Assembly: GCF_014109765.1 (NCBI RefSeq)
Contig: NZ_CP059139.1
Coordinates: forward strand, 5,167,001-5,231,000
Length of the DNA stretch: 64,000 bases
Direction: 5' to 3'
Source: Pseudomonas berkeleyensis
GTDB taxonomy: Bacteria; Pseudomonadota; Gammaproteobacteria; Pseudomonadales; Pseudomonadaceae
Shown here: positions 55,023 to 63,202 of the stretch, one piece after another
Layout: each line of letters starts with the position of its first letter
Position numbering within the stretch: the first letter of the stretch is position 1
Notes under the pieces: generated by a model
What the model was told of the DNA's origin: nothing
The model's database searches: none
What the model saw: the letters and a program-made list of their open reading frames with translations, nothing else
Position numbers and translations under genes: made by a program

Positions 55023-56351
55023 TTACAGCAGAGTCAGGGTGTAGCTCAGAATCAGGCGGTTCTCGTCAGTGTCGGTGGTGAAGTTGCCGCGCTGGGTCGC
55101 GTTGCGCCAGGACACGCCCAGACCTTTCAACGGGCCATCCTGCAGGGTGTAGTCGAGGCGGAAATCGCGTTCCCATTCCTTCAGATCACCGTTGGCAGAA
55201 TCGATATTGTCGCCCTTGAGGTAAGCGACGCTGGCCTTCAGGCCCGGTACGCCGAGCTTGGCGAAGTCATAGCCATACTCGGCCAGCCAGGTACGCTCGC
55301 CGGCGTTCTGGAACTTGCCGATCTGGCGGTCGGTGATCAGGTAGGACGAGCTGCCGCCGCCCTGGTTGAGGAACGGGAAGGCGCTGTCGCCTTCGACCTG
55401 CTGGTAGCCCAGGCTGGCGAAGTGGCTGCCCAGGGTGTAGGTGAACAGGGCGCTCCAGGTCTGGTTGTCGACCTCACCGGTGCTGCTGTCGCCGGCACGC
55501 CAGTAACCGGCGCTGCGGTAGCCATCGGCACGGCCGGAGGCGCTGCCGTTCTTGCCGTCGGAGTTGCTGTCGAAGTAACGCAGGTCGGTCTTCAGTGAGC
55601 CCGGGCCGATGGCCCAGTTGTGCACCAGGCCGAGGAAGTGCTGTTTGTAGAAGTCTTCCAGGTTGCCGTAGTAGTACTGCAGCGTCAGATCCTTGGTCAG
55701 CTTGTAGTCACCACCGGCGAAGTAGAACTTGTTGGTGTCGGCGTCACCGGTAGCGCCGGCGATACGCAGAGAGATGTCGTCGGTGGAGCTGCGGGTCTTG
55801 GTGCTTTCCAGTTGGCCGGCGGTCAGGGTCAGGCCGTCGATCTCGTTGGAAGTGATCTGCCCACCTTCGAAGGTCTGTGGCAGCAGGCGGCCGTCGTTGA
55901 AGGTGACCACTGGCAGCTTCGGCAGCAGGGTGCCGATGCGCGCCTCGGTCTTGGACAGGCGCACCTTCGCGGTCACGCCGGCCTTGCTGTAGTCGTCAAC
56001 GGCACTGCCGTCGCTATCGAGCGGGAACAGCTGGCCAGGGGTGCGATCTTGCCCGGCCTTTGCTGGCGTTACGTTACGACCACCAGCATCCAGCTTCACA
56101 CCCAGCAGGCCGATGGCGTCGAGGCCGAAACCGACGGTGCCTTCGGTGAAACCGGAGCTGTAATTGAAGATGAAGCCCTGACCCCACTCCCGCGCCTCAC
56201 CATTGTTGTTGCCGGTGTTCTTGGTGTTCAGGTCGTAATAGAAATTGCGCAGGCCGATGCTGGCCTTGCTGTCTTCAATGAAACCAGCGGCGGTCGCTTC
56301 GGTGGCCAGAGCGGCCAGGGCGACGGCCAGCGCCAGATTGGACTTGTTCAT
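55023..56351 (-). CDS. OprD family porin linked to sulfur uptake
   Basis: 442 residues from the ATG at 56351; a 33-codon extension has no signal features. Signal peptide ends at ATAA-G. The mature start GFIEDSKASIGLRNFYYDLN and blocks EWGQGFIFNYSSGFTEGTVGF and KTEARIGTLLPKLPVV match the paralogue at 25957 closely. It ends LILSYTLTLL, an outer-membrane signature. As first gene of the porin-SBP-permease-ATPase unit it likely gives outer-membrane access for the organosulfur substrate. Confidence 0.92.
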   Translation of the reverse strand: MNKSNLALAVALAALATEATAAGFIEDSKASIGLRNFYYDLNTKNTGNNNGEAREWGQGFIFNYSSGFTEGTVGFGLDAIGLLGVKLDAGGRNVTPAKAGQDRTPGQLFPLDSDGSAVDDYSKAGVTAKVRLSKTEARIGTLLPKLPVVTFNDGRLLPQTFEGGQITSNEIDGLTLTAGQLESTKTRSSTDDISLRIAGATGDADTNKFYFAGGDYKLTKDLTLQYYYGNLEDFYKQHFLGLVHNWAIGPGSLKTDLRYFDSNSDGKNGSASGRADGYRSAGYWRAGDSSTGEVDNQTWSALFTYTLGSHFASLGYQQVEGDSAFPFLNQGGGSSSYLITDRQIGKFQNAGERTWLAEYGYDFAKLGVPGLKASVAYLKGDNIDSANGDLKEWERDFRLDYTLQDGPLKGLGVSWRNATQRGNFTTDTDENRLILSYTLTLL

Positions 56352-56596
56352 GCTCGATGCTCCAGGTGCTGTATGTGCTGTTTTAGGTTTGGCACTGCAC
56401 AGGGGCTCGGCAGGACAGCGGACATGGCGCTGGTCTCGGCGGATTGGCATAAGAGCCCCTGATTCGGGCCCGATGCGGTGGTCCGCTGTCGGCTGGTGGC
56501 TAATCTACGAAATACGCACTAATCCCTAAAAAGAATTATTTTTCACTTTGTAGTAACCAAAAAGAATATAAGTCCGATCCCGGTGCAACTCGGTTC

Positions 56597-56619
56597 GTAG
56601 GAGCGGATTCATCCGCGAA
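56597..56619. repeat. Short palindromic repeat, family C
   Basis: GTAGGAGCGGATTCATCCGC then GAA: a small hairpin (GCGGAT / ATCCGC) of a dispersed family, with further copies at 60293-60339 and 61666-61689. Confidence 0.7.
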
Positions 56620-56680
56620 TCCTGCGAGCCACTCCTGACGGCTTGCTCGGCCAGCCCGAACACGGCCCCCCTGCGGCGTC

Positions 56681-56785
56681 GTAGGGCGTACCGGGACACC
56701 GGCCACTCGGAAGCAGTACACCGTCAGATATGCGCAGTACCACAGAGCGGCGGGCTGCTCGCTGCGCTCGCGAGACCGCCCTACG
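56681..56785. repeat. Dispersed palindromic repeat, family B (diverged copy)
   Basis: GTAGGGCGTACCGG at the left and ACCGCCCTACG at the right, with GAAGCAGTAC and GGCTGCTCGCTGCGCTCGCG inside. It aligns with the copies at 38887-38984 and 52115-52208. Confidence 0.7.
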
Positions 56786-56946
56786 CGCGGTCGATGCCTA
56801 AGCTAATTCCTAAAAATTATTTGTTGGCTATTTTTTAGATCGTCTAGCTTCTCTCCACCGGATCACCGGACTTCTTTCCCCCAACACTGAAGTACGCGTG
56901 ATCCGCCGCACCCCATGGCCGGCACGTGTTCGTATAGAGAGCCGCC

Positions 56947-57906
56947 ATGTCCAAGACCCATTCCAAGCGCAGCACACTGATCGCCGCCTCTCTTGCCATC
57001 GGCCTGCTCGTCGCTCCGTTCACCGAGGCTGCCGAGCAACTGCGCATCGGCTACCAGAAGTCCTCCACGCTGATCAGCCTGCTGAAGAGCCAGGGCACCC
57101 TGGAAAAAGCCCTGGCCAATCAGGACATCACCGTCAGCTGGCACGAATTCCCCAACGGCCAGCCGCTGCTGGAGGCACTCAACGTCGGCAACATCGACCT
57201 GTCCGCCGATGTCGCCGACACCGTGCCGGTGTTCGCCCAGGCCGCCGGCGCCGACCTCGCCTATTTCGCCCAGGAAGCGCCCTCCCCCAGCGCCCAGGCG
57301 ATCATCGTGCGCGAGGATTCGCCGATCAAAGCCCTGGCCGACCTCAAGGGCAAGAAAGTTGCCGTGACCAAGGCAGCCGGCGTGCACTACCTGCTGATCG
57401 CCGCGCTGAACAAGGCTGGCCTGAAGTTCAGCGACATCGAACCCGCCTACCTGACCCCGGCCGACGGCCGCGCCGCCTTCGAAAACCGCAAGGTAGACGC
57501 CTGGGTCACCTGGGAGCCCTTCCTCAGCGGCGCCCAACAACAGTTGCCAACCCGCATCCTTGCCGACGGCAAGGGCCTGGCCGACTACCAGCGTTACTAC
57601 CTGACCAGCGCCACCTTCGCCAAAAGCCACCCGCAAGTGCTGCAGACCGTGTTCGCCGAGCTGGTGAAGACCGGCGACTGGCTGCGCGCCAACCCGCGCC
57701 AGGCCGCTGAAATCCTCGGCCCGCTGTGGGGCAATCTCGACCCGGCCATCGTCGAGAAGGCCAACGCCAAACGCAGCTATCAGGTGCGCCTGGTACAGCC
57801 GGACAGCCTCGCCGAGCAGCAGAAGATCGCCGATGCCTTCTACGGCGCCAGCCTGCTGCCAACCTCGGTGGATGCACGCGAAGTGAGTATCTGGAGCCCG
57901 CAATGA
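56947..57906 (+). CDS. SsuA-like aliphatic sulfonate-binding protein (second of this locus)
   Basis: 319 residues. Signal peptide ends near TEA-AE (about residue 29). QLRIGYQKSSTLISLLKSQGTLEKAL, GQPLLEALNVGNIDLSADV, VREDSPIKALADLKGKKVAV and VDAWVTWEPFLSGAQ closely track SsuA at 45479, far more than the SBP at 53961. It has no permease of its own here, so it may share the divergent ABC permease/ATPase. Its stop overlaps the next start (ATGA), linking uptake to the flavoprotein. Confidence 0.93.
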   Translation: MSKTHSKRSTLIAASLAIGLLVAPFTEAAEQLRIGYQKSSTLISLLKSQGTLEKALANQDITVSWHEFPNGQPLLEALNVGNIDLSADVADTVPVFAQAAGADLAYFAQEAPSPSAQAIIVREDSPIKALADLKGKKVAVTKAAGVHYLLIAALNKAGLKFSDIEPAYLTPADGRAAFENRKVDAWVTWEPFLSGAQQQLPTRILADGKGLADYQRYYLTSATFAKSHPQVLQTVFAELVKTGDWLRANPRQAAEILGPLWGNLDPAIVEKANAKRSYQVRLVQPDSLAEQQKIADAFYGASLLPTSVDAREVSIWSPQ

Positions 57907-59132
57907 GCCTTGAGGCCCGCCTGCATCCCAGCCTGCGCGACGAACCGCTGTTCGCCGCGCACCTGTTCCCCGTGGACTTCGGCAGCCGCACGGCCAAGGT
58001 CGAGCGCCTGGCCAGGCGCCTGGCGGCCAGCGCGGTGGAACGGGACAGGACAGGCGGCAGCCCGCAGGCCGAGCGCGAACTGCTGCGCGACAGCGGCCTG
58101 CTGACCCTGGCCGTGCCGCAGCAGTACGGTGGCCAGGGCGTGGCCTGGCCGGAGATCTACCGCATCACCCGTTACCTGGCGGCGGTGGACAGCTCGCTGG
58201 CCCACCTTTTCGCCTTTCAGCACCTGCAAGTGGCCACCCTCCTGCTGTTCGGCAACCCCGATCAGCAGCGCCACTGGTTGACGCGCACGGTGCAGGAGCG
58301 CTGGTTCTGGGGCAACGCCACCAACGGTCGCGACAACGGCCTGACGCTCGCCCCGCGCGAGGAACATTACGAGCTCAATGGCAGCAAGTCGTTCTGCTCC
58401 GGTGCGCTTGGCGCAGACGCGCTGGTGATCGGCGTGCAGCGCAGCAAGAAGCCGGAAGACCGTGTATTCATCGTCCTGCCCAGCCAACGCGAAGGGCTGG
58501 CGGTGAACAGCGACTGGGATGGTTTCGGCCAACGCCAGACCGACAGCGGCACGGTGCAGTTCGAGCAGGTATTCGTCGACGCCAGCGAGCTGCTCGGCCC
58601 GGTCGGCCCCAGCCCACGCACCACCCTGCGCGCCTGCCTGTCGCAACTGATCCTCACCCAGCTCTACCTGGGTAACGCCCAGGGCGCGCTGGACGCAGCG
58701 CTGCGTTACACCCGCGAACAGAGCCGCGCCTGGCCAGCATCGGGCGTGGCCAATGCCAGCGACGATCCATTCATCCAGCAGCGCTACGGCGAGCTGTGGC
58801 TGCGCTACCGCAGCGCCCTGCCCCTGGCCGAACACGCCGCCCAGCGCCTGCAAACAGCCTGGGAAAAACCGGCACTGACCGCCGCCGAACGCGCCGAAGT
58901 GGCGCTGGCCATCAGCGAGGCCAAGGTGGTGGCGGTGCGCGCCGCCCTCGATATCACCAGCCAGATCTTCGAAACCATGGGCGCCCGCGCCACCAGTTCG
59001 CGCTACGGCTTCGACCGTTTCTGGCGCAACGTGCGCGTGCACAGCCTGCACGATCCCATCGACTACAAGGTGCGCGACCTCGGGCACTGGCTGCTCAGCA
59101 GCCAGGGCCCGCAACCGTCGCTCTACAGCTGA
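57903..59132 (+). CDS. Acyl-CoA dehydrogenase-fold flavoprotein, DszC/SfnB-like
   Basis: 409 residues from the ATG at 57903, overlapping the SBP stop. The N-terminal helical domain has LLRDSGLLTLAVPQQYGGQG and VDSSLAHLFAFQHLQ. The flavin region has WFWGNATNGRD and ELNGSKSFCSGALGADALV, and the C-terminal helical domain has FETMGARATSSRYGFDRFWRNVRVHSLHDP-type residues. The family contains FMNH2-dependent sulfur monooxygenases (DszC) and SfnB-type sulfur-acquisition enzymes. The acyl-CoA dehydrogenase catalytic glutamate is not evident, supporting monooxygenase rather than dehydrogenase activity. Reduced flavin could come from SsuE. Confidence 0.85.
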   Translation: MSLEARLHPSLRDEPLFAAHLFPVDFGSRTAKVERLARRLAASAVERDRTGGSPQAERELLRDSGLLTLAVPQQYGGQGVAWPEIYRITRYLAAVDSSLAHLFAFQHLQVATLLLFGNPDQQRHWLTRTVQERWFWGNATNGRDNGLTLAPREEHYELNGSKSFCSGALGADALVIGVQRSKKPEDRVFIVLPSQREGLAVNSDWDGFGQRQTDSGTVQFEQVFVDASELLGPVGPSPRTTLRACLSQLILTQLYLGNAQGALDAALRYTREQSRAWPASGVANASDDPFIQQRYGELWLRYRSALPLAEHAAQRLQTAWEKPALTAAERAEVALAISEAKVVAVRAALDITSQIFETMGARATSSRYGFDRFWRNVRVHSLHDPIDYKVRDLGHWLLSSQGPQPSLYS

Positions 59133-59235
59133 CAAGGAGGTTAACGCCACAGGAACCATGCAAGGACATCACGACGTTCCACAGCGATGAAGGCGGCTCC
59201 GCCGCACAACTGCCAACTCTCAAGAGGTCGCAACC

Positions 59236-60162
59236 ATGACGATCAAGACCCTTCTCGGTGCCAGCCTGCTGGCCGCCGCCACTCTGCTGCAAACGGTCAC
59301 GGCGCATGCCGCCAGCGAATACCTGGTCAGCACCGACTGGCTGGAAAAGAACCTGAAAGACCCCAAGGTACGCATCATCGAAGTCAGTGTGGTGCCCGGC
59401 GTCTATGAACGCGGGCATATCCCCGGTGCGGTGAATTTCGCCTGGCACAGCGATCTGGTCGACCCGGTACGCCGTGACATCGCCAGCCAGGAGGCCTTCC
59501 AGCAACTGCTGCGCAAGGCCGGGGTGAATGACGACAGCACCACCATTCTCTACGGCGACAACAACAACTGGTTCGCCGCCTGGGGCGCCTGGGTGTTCGA
59601 CGTGTACGGCGTCGATAACGTCAAGCTGCTCGATGGTGGTCGCGCCAAATGGGAGGCCGAAGGCCGCACCCTGGACAGCCGCGCCAGCACGCCGAAAGCC
59701 GGTAACGTAACGGTGCAGGCCGCCAACAAGGATCTGCGCGCCTTCCTCCCGGACGTACTCGCCGCCGCCGAGAAACGCAGCGACGTGCAGTTGGTGGATA
59801 TCCGTTCGCCGGATGAATACAACGGCAAGGTCTTCGCCCCGCAGGGCGTGCAGGAGCTGGCCGTACGTGCCGGCCACGTGCCCGGCGCGGTGAACGTGCC
59901 CTGGGGCCAGGCGGTAGCCGCCGACGGCACCTTCAAATCGGCTGAGGAGCTGAAGAAGGTCTACGGCGCAGTAGGTATCGATGGCAGCAAGCCGATCATC
60001 ACCTACTGCCGCATCGGCGAGCGCTCCAGCCACACCTGGTTCGCCCTGAAGAAAATCCTCGGCTACGACGTGCGCAACTACGACGGCTCCTGGACCGAGT
60101 ACGGCAATGCCGTAGGCGTGCCGGTGGTGAACGTGGCGGGCACCGTCTGGGGCGGCAAGTAA
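59236..60162 (+). CDS. Periplasmic two-domain rhodanese (thiosulfate sulfurtransferase)
   Basis: 308 residues. Signal peptide ends at AHA-AS (about residue 25). Two rhodanese domains: the first (about 28-140) has IIEVSVVPGVYERGHIPGAVN and no catalytic cysteine; the second (about 165-300) has LVDIRSPDEYNGK, RAGHVPGAVNVPW and the active loop CRIGERSS with C258. It should transfer sulfane sulfur in the periplasm, from thiosulfate or a persulfide. It follows the flavoprotein gene by 103 bp and precedes a thiosulfate-type transporter. Confidence 0.92.
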   Translation: MTIKTLLGASLLAAATLLQTVTAHAASEYLVSTDWLEKNLKDPKVRIIEVSVVPGVYERGHIPGAVNFAWHSDLVDPVRRDIASQEAFQQLLRKAGVNDDSTTILYGDNNNWFAAWGAWVFDVYGVDNVKLLDGGRAKWEAEGRTLDSRASTPKAGNVTVQAANKDLRAFLPDVLAAAEKRSDVQLVDIRSPDEYNGKVFAPQGVQELAVRAGHVPGAVNVPWGQAVAADGTFKSAEELKKVYGAVGIDGSKPIITYCRIGERSSHTWFALKKILGYDVRNYDGSWTEYGNAVGVPVVNVAGTVWGGK

Positions 60163-60198
60163 ACCCTCTAAGACTGCCGCCTTGCACGGATGGCTTTT

Positions 60199-60339
60199 GT
60201 AGGGTGTCGCGGGGTTGCCTAGGCCGCGCGCACCAATGACGGCAGCGCTGGCACTGCGGTGCGCACGGCGCACCCTACCTTGAGGCTGTTCTGTAGGAGC
60301 GGATTTATCCGCGAATTTCGCGGCTGAAGCCGCTCCTAC
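60199..60339. repeat. Adjacent family-D and family-C palindromic repeats
   Basis: Family D: GTAGGGTGTCGCGGGGTTGC (60199) to GGTGCGCACGGCGCACCCTAC (to 60278). Family C: GTAGGAGCGGATTTATCCGC (60293) to GGCTGAAGCCGCTCCTAC (to 60339), a complete inverted pair. They occupy the 260-bp gap between the rhodanese and YeeE/YedE genes. Confidence 0.75.
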
Positions 60340-60422
60340 CGAGCAAGCGTCAGTCACGCAAGACACGGCGCTGGCCTGACGCCCAGGGCCGCTTTCGTCA
60401 TCACGGTCGGAAAGGACAACCC

Positions 60423-61607
60423 ATGACCGCCAGTATTTCTTCCAATCGCGCAGCGCTGCCTATCACTTTGGCCGGCCTTCTTGCCCTCGCCCTGCTCACC
60501 TTCATCTGGCAACTTTCCGATGGCAGCAACCAGGGCCGCGCCCTCAGCTATTCGCTGGCCAGCGGCGCCTTGTTCGGCCTGTTGTTACAACGCTCACGCT
60601 TCTGCTTCTTCTGCGTCACCCGCGACTTCGTCGAACGCCGCATACCGGATGGCCTGCTCGGTCTGCTCGCCGCTCTGGCGGTAGGCACCATTGGTTATCA
60701 CACGGTGTTCGGCGCCTTCCTGCCCGATCCCAGCGGTGGGCGCCTGCCACCGGATGCTCATATCGGCCCGCTGAGCTGGGTGTTGGCGCTGGCCGCCACG
60801 GTGTTCGGCCTCGGCATGGCGATCTCCGGCTCGTGCATCAGCGCGCACCTGTATCGCCTCGGCGAAGGCCACTTCGCCTCACTGGCAACGCTGGCCGGTG
60901 CACTGCTCGGTTTCGCTCTCGGTTTTCTCAGCTGGAACCCGCTGTACCTGGCCGCCCTGCAGGAAGCCCCCGTGCTCTGGCTGCCGGGCAAGCTCGGTTA
61001 CGGCGGCTCGCTGCTCTTGCAACTGATCCTGCTTGGCGCGCTTGCCGCCTGGCTGCTGCGTTATCGCCAGGCGGGCACGTCAGTCGAACCCCAGGGACTG
61101 TGGTCGCTGCTGTTTGGCGCGCGTTGGCCGACCTGGGTCGGCGGCGTGCTGATCGGCGGGTTGGCGGTGCTGGCCTATTTCCGCATCGCACCGCTGGGGG
61201 TGACGGCCGAGCTGGGTAGCCTGGCGCGCACCAGCGCCGATAGCCTGGGCTGGCTACCCGAACGCCTGGAAGGACTCGACGGTTTTTCCGGGTGTGCCAC
61301 GGTGGTCAAGGAAACCCTGCTGTCGAACAACGGATTGTTCGTGATTGGCCTGGTGATCGCGGCCTGGGCCAGCGCCCTGGCCGCAGGCGATTTCCGCCCC
61401 AGCGGCGGTGCGCCACGTGACTGGCTACGCGGCCTGCTCGGCGGCGTGCTACTGGGCTGGGGCAGCCTGCTGGCCCTGGGCTGCACCGTGGGTACGTTGT
61501 TGTCCGGGGTGATGGCCGGCGCGGCGTCGGGCTGGTTGTTCGGCCTGTTCTGCCTGGTCGGCACCGTGCTTGGTTTGAAGCTGCGGCCGCTGTTGCGGTT
61601 GGGGTAG
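60423..61607 (+). CDS. YeeE/YedE family (TsuA-like) sulfur-compound transporter
   Basis: 394 residues, about nine to ten membrane helices. Conserved cysteines lie in RSRFCFFC (C61, C64), GMAISGSCIS (C138), GFSGCATV (C291) and ALGCTVGTLLSG (C354). This pattern fits thiosulfate uptake proteins of the TsuA family, where cysteines relay the thiosulfate. Next to a periplasmic rhodanese it probably moves thiosulfate or a related sulfane-sulfur species across the inner membrane. AAAGGA precedes the ATG. Confidence 0.9.
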   Translation: MTASISSNRAALPITLAGLLALALLTFIWQLSDGSNQGRALSYSLASGALFGLLLQRSRFCFFCVTRDFVERRIPDGLLGLLAALAVGTIGYHTVFGAFLPDPSGGRLPPDAHIGPLSWVLALAATVFGLGMAISGSCISAHLYRLGEGHFASLATLAGALLGFALGFLSWNPLYLAALQEAPVLWLPGKLGYGGSLLLQLILLGALAAWLLRYRQAGTSVEPQGLWSLLFGARWPTWVGGVLIGGLAVLAYFRIAPLGVTAELGSLARTSADSLGWLPERLEGLDGFSGCATVVKETLLSNNGLFVIGLVIAAWASALAAGDFRPSGGAPRDWLRGLLGGVLLGWGSLLALGCTVGTLLSGVMAGAASGWLFGLFCLVGTVLGLKLRPLLRLG

Positions 61608-61625
61608 TCAGGATCATCACCCGGC

Positions 61626-61689
61626 GCGGTGCGCACGGCGCACCCTACGGAACAAGGCAGGTTCCGTAGGAGCGGCTTCAGCCGCGAAA
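61626..61689. repeat. Family-D and family-C repeat units
   Basis: GGTGCGCACGGCGCACCCTAC (61628-61648) followed by GTAGGAGCGGCTTCAGCCGC (61666 on). It lies between the convergent YeeE/YedE and MFS genes and is a shortened version of 60199-60339. Confidence 0.7.
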
Positions 61690-61741
61690 CCTGACACCCG
61701 CGTTAGTGACCAAACCACTCCTGCCCCGGTGCCTACTCTCG

Positions 61742-62983
61742 CTAGCCCACCTTGCTCGGCGAAGCATCCTCGAAGCGGTCGACCTTGCGCAGGCTCTTGA
61801 AGCCGAGCATCCAGCCGCCGGTCACTAGCAGCGTACAGGCGCAACCCAGCAACGCCGCCGGCACCACGCCGAACCAGGCGGCGCTGGTGCCGGCGCGGAA
61901 TTCGCCCAGCTCGTTGGAGGAACCGATGAACAGCATGTTCACTGCGTTGACCCGGCCACGCATGGCGTCCGGCGTGGAGAATTGCACCAAGGATGAGCGG
62001 ATGTACATGCTCACCATATCCGCGCCGCCCGCCACCATCAGTGCAGCGAACGACAGCCAGAACAGGCTGGACAAGGCGAACACCAGGTTGGCCACACCAA
62101 ACAGCGCCACCGCGCCGAACATCACCAGGCCGACATGGCGGTTGAACGGTTTCATGCTCAGGTACAGGCCAACGGACACCTCGCCGATAGCCATGGCGCT
62201 GCGCAACAGGCCGAGGCCCGTCGGCCCGACTTCCAGCACTTCCTGGGCGTAGATCGGCAGCAGCGCCACTACGCCGCCGAGCAGCACGGCGAACAGATCC
62301 AGTGAGATGGTGCCCAGGATGATCGGACGCGAACGAATGAAGCTGATCCCGGCGGTAAAACGTGCCCAAGCGGTGGACTCCAGCGCCTGCATTTTCTCGG
62401 CGTAGTGCACCGGCACCAGCGGCAACAGCGCGGCACCAGCGAGAAAGCCAACCAGGCAGGCCGAGTAGGTCAGCCCACCACCACCGATGGCATACAGGCC
62501 GCCACCGATCACCGGCCCGGAAATGGTCGCACCACGCATGATCATGCTGTTGGCGGCAATCGCCGCAGCCAGGCGCTCGCGCGGCACGATCTGCGGTAGC
62601 AGGCTCGACAGCGCCGGTCCGGTGAAGGCCCGTGCACTGCCGTAAAGAACCAGCACGCCGTAGTACCAGGTCACTGGTGCCTCGCTCTGCGACAGCCACA
62701 GCAAGGCCCCGGCACAGACAGCCTCCACCAGCCAGCTGAGCATCAGGATCAGCTTGCGGTCGAAGCGGTCGATCAAGTCGCCGGCCGGCATCAGCAGCAC
62801 CAGCATCGGGATGAACTGGGCCAGGCCGACATAGGCCAGCGACAGCGGATCGCGGGTGATGTCGTAGACCTGCCAGGCGACGACGATGGCCTGGATCTGC
62901 ATGGCGAACACCGCCATCAGGCGTGCAGCAAGGAACGGCAGGAAACCGGGAAGACGGTAGACGGAGACAGGGGCAGCGGACAC
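61742..62983 (-). CDS. MFS transporter (MFS_3/EntS-like exporter)
   Basis: 413 residues with 12 predicted helices. The loop motif DLIDRFDRKLILMLSWL (G-x-L-x-D-R-x-x-R-K type) follows helix 2. AIAANSMIMRGATISGPVIGGGLYAIGGG and SSLVQFSTPDAMRGRVNAVN are typical of MFS_3 exporters such as EntS. The substrate is unknown. It is convergent with the YeeE/YedE gene, so not obviously part of the sulfur unit. No clear ribosome-binding site decides the start. Confidence 0.88.
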   Translation of the reverse strand: MSAAPVSVYRLPGFLPFLAARLMAVFAMQIQAIVVAWQVYDITRDPLSLAYVGLAQFIPMLVLLMPAGDLIDRFDRKLILMLSWLVEAVCAGALLWLSQSEAPVTWYYGVLVLYGSARAFTGPALSSLLPQIVPRERLAAAIAANSMIMRGATISGPVIGGGLYAIGGGGLTYSACLVGFLAGAALLPLVPVHYAEKMQALESTAWARFTAGISFIRSRPIILGTISLDLFAVLLGGVVALLPIYAQEVLEVGPTGLGLLRSAMAIGEVSVGLYLSMKPFNRHVGLVMFGAVALFGVANLVFALSSLFWLSFAALMVAGGADMVSMYIRSSLVQFSTPDAMRGRVNAVNMLFIGSSNELGEFRAGTSAAWFGVVPAALLGCACTLLVTGGWMLGFKSLRKVDRFEDASPSKVG

Positions 62984-63128
62984 GGCAGAAACCTCGAGGC
63001 ATGACCGGCCAGTGCCGGTCGAGGTGAGCCGGCCAATCTACGACATAGCGCTGCTGCGGGGCAAACGCCCGAACAGCCTGTTGCGCAGATCGAACCCCAG
63101 GACGTGTGGAGAAATCGTAGAAGCGAAG

Positions 63129-63190
63129 CGTGGGAGGCACTTCATCAGCGACCAGGGCGACTCGGGGTCGCCGCTGAAGTCCCTCCCACG
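63129..63190. repeat. Long imperfect palindrome (24-nt arms)
   Basis: The left arm (63129-63152) begins CGTGGGAGGCACTTCA and the right arm (63167-63190) ends TGAAGTCCCTCCCACG; 21 of 24 positions pair, around a 14-nt centre. It resembles a fused pair of REP units and is unlike families A-D. It lies between the MFS gene and the small CxxC gene. Confidence 0.75.
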
Positions 63191-63202
63191 ATCATCACCA
63201 GG

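Larger units (their letters stand above)
56352..56946. promoter_or_regulatory. Divergent control region of the second organosulfur locus
   Basis: 595 bp between the porin operon (minus) and the SBP-flavoprotein unit (plus). Near the porin side, AAAAAGAATTATT (56528-56540) and AAAAAGAATATA (56559-56570) occur 31 bp apart, sharing a core with the lsfA-ssu control region. Another AT-rich stretch lies at 56808-56840 nearer the SBP gene. Between them are repeat units at 56597-56619 (family C) and 56681-56785 (family B). No gene is supported. Confidence 0.5.

Noticed and set aside
61617..63140. 507-codon minus-strand ORF overlapping the MFS transporter
   Set aside because: Off-frame shadow of the MFS gene; only the 413-residue frame shows membrane helices and MFS motifs.
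38887..63190. Possible CRISPR array from repeated units
   Set aside because: Units are palindromic, irregularly spaced over kilobases and lack constant repeat-spacer periodicity; no cas genes.
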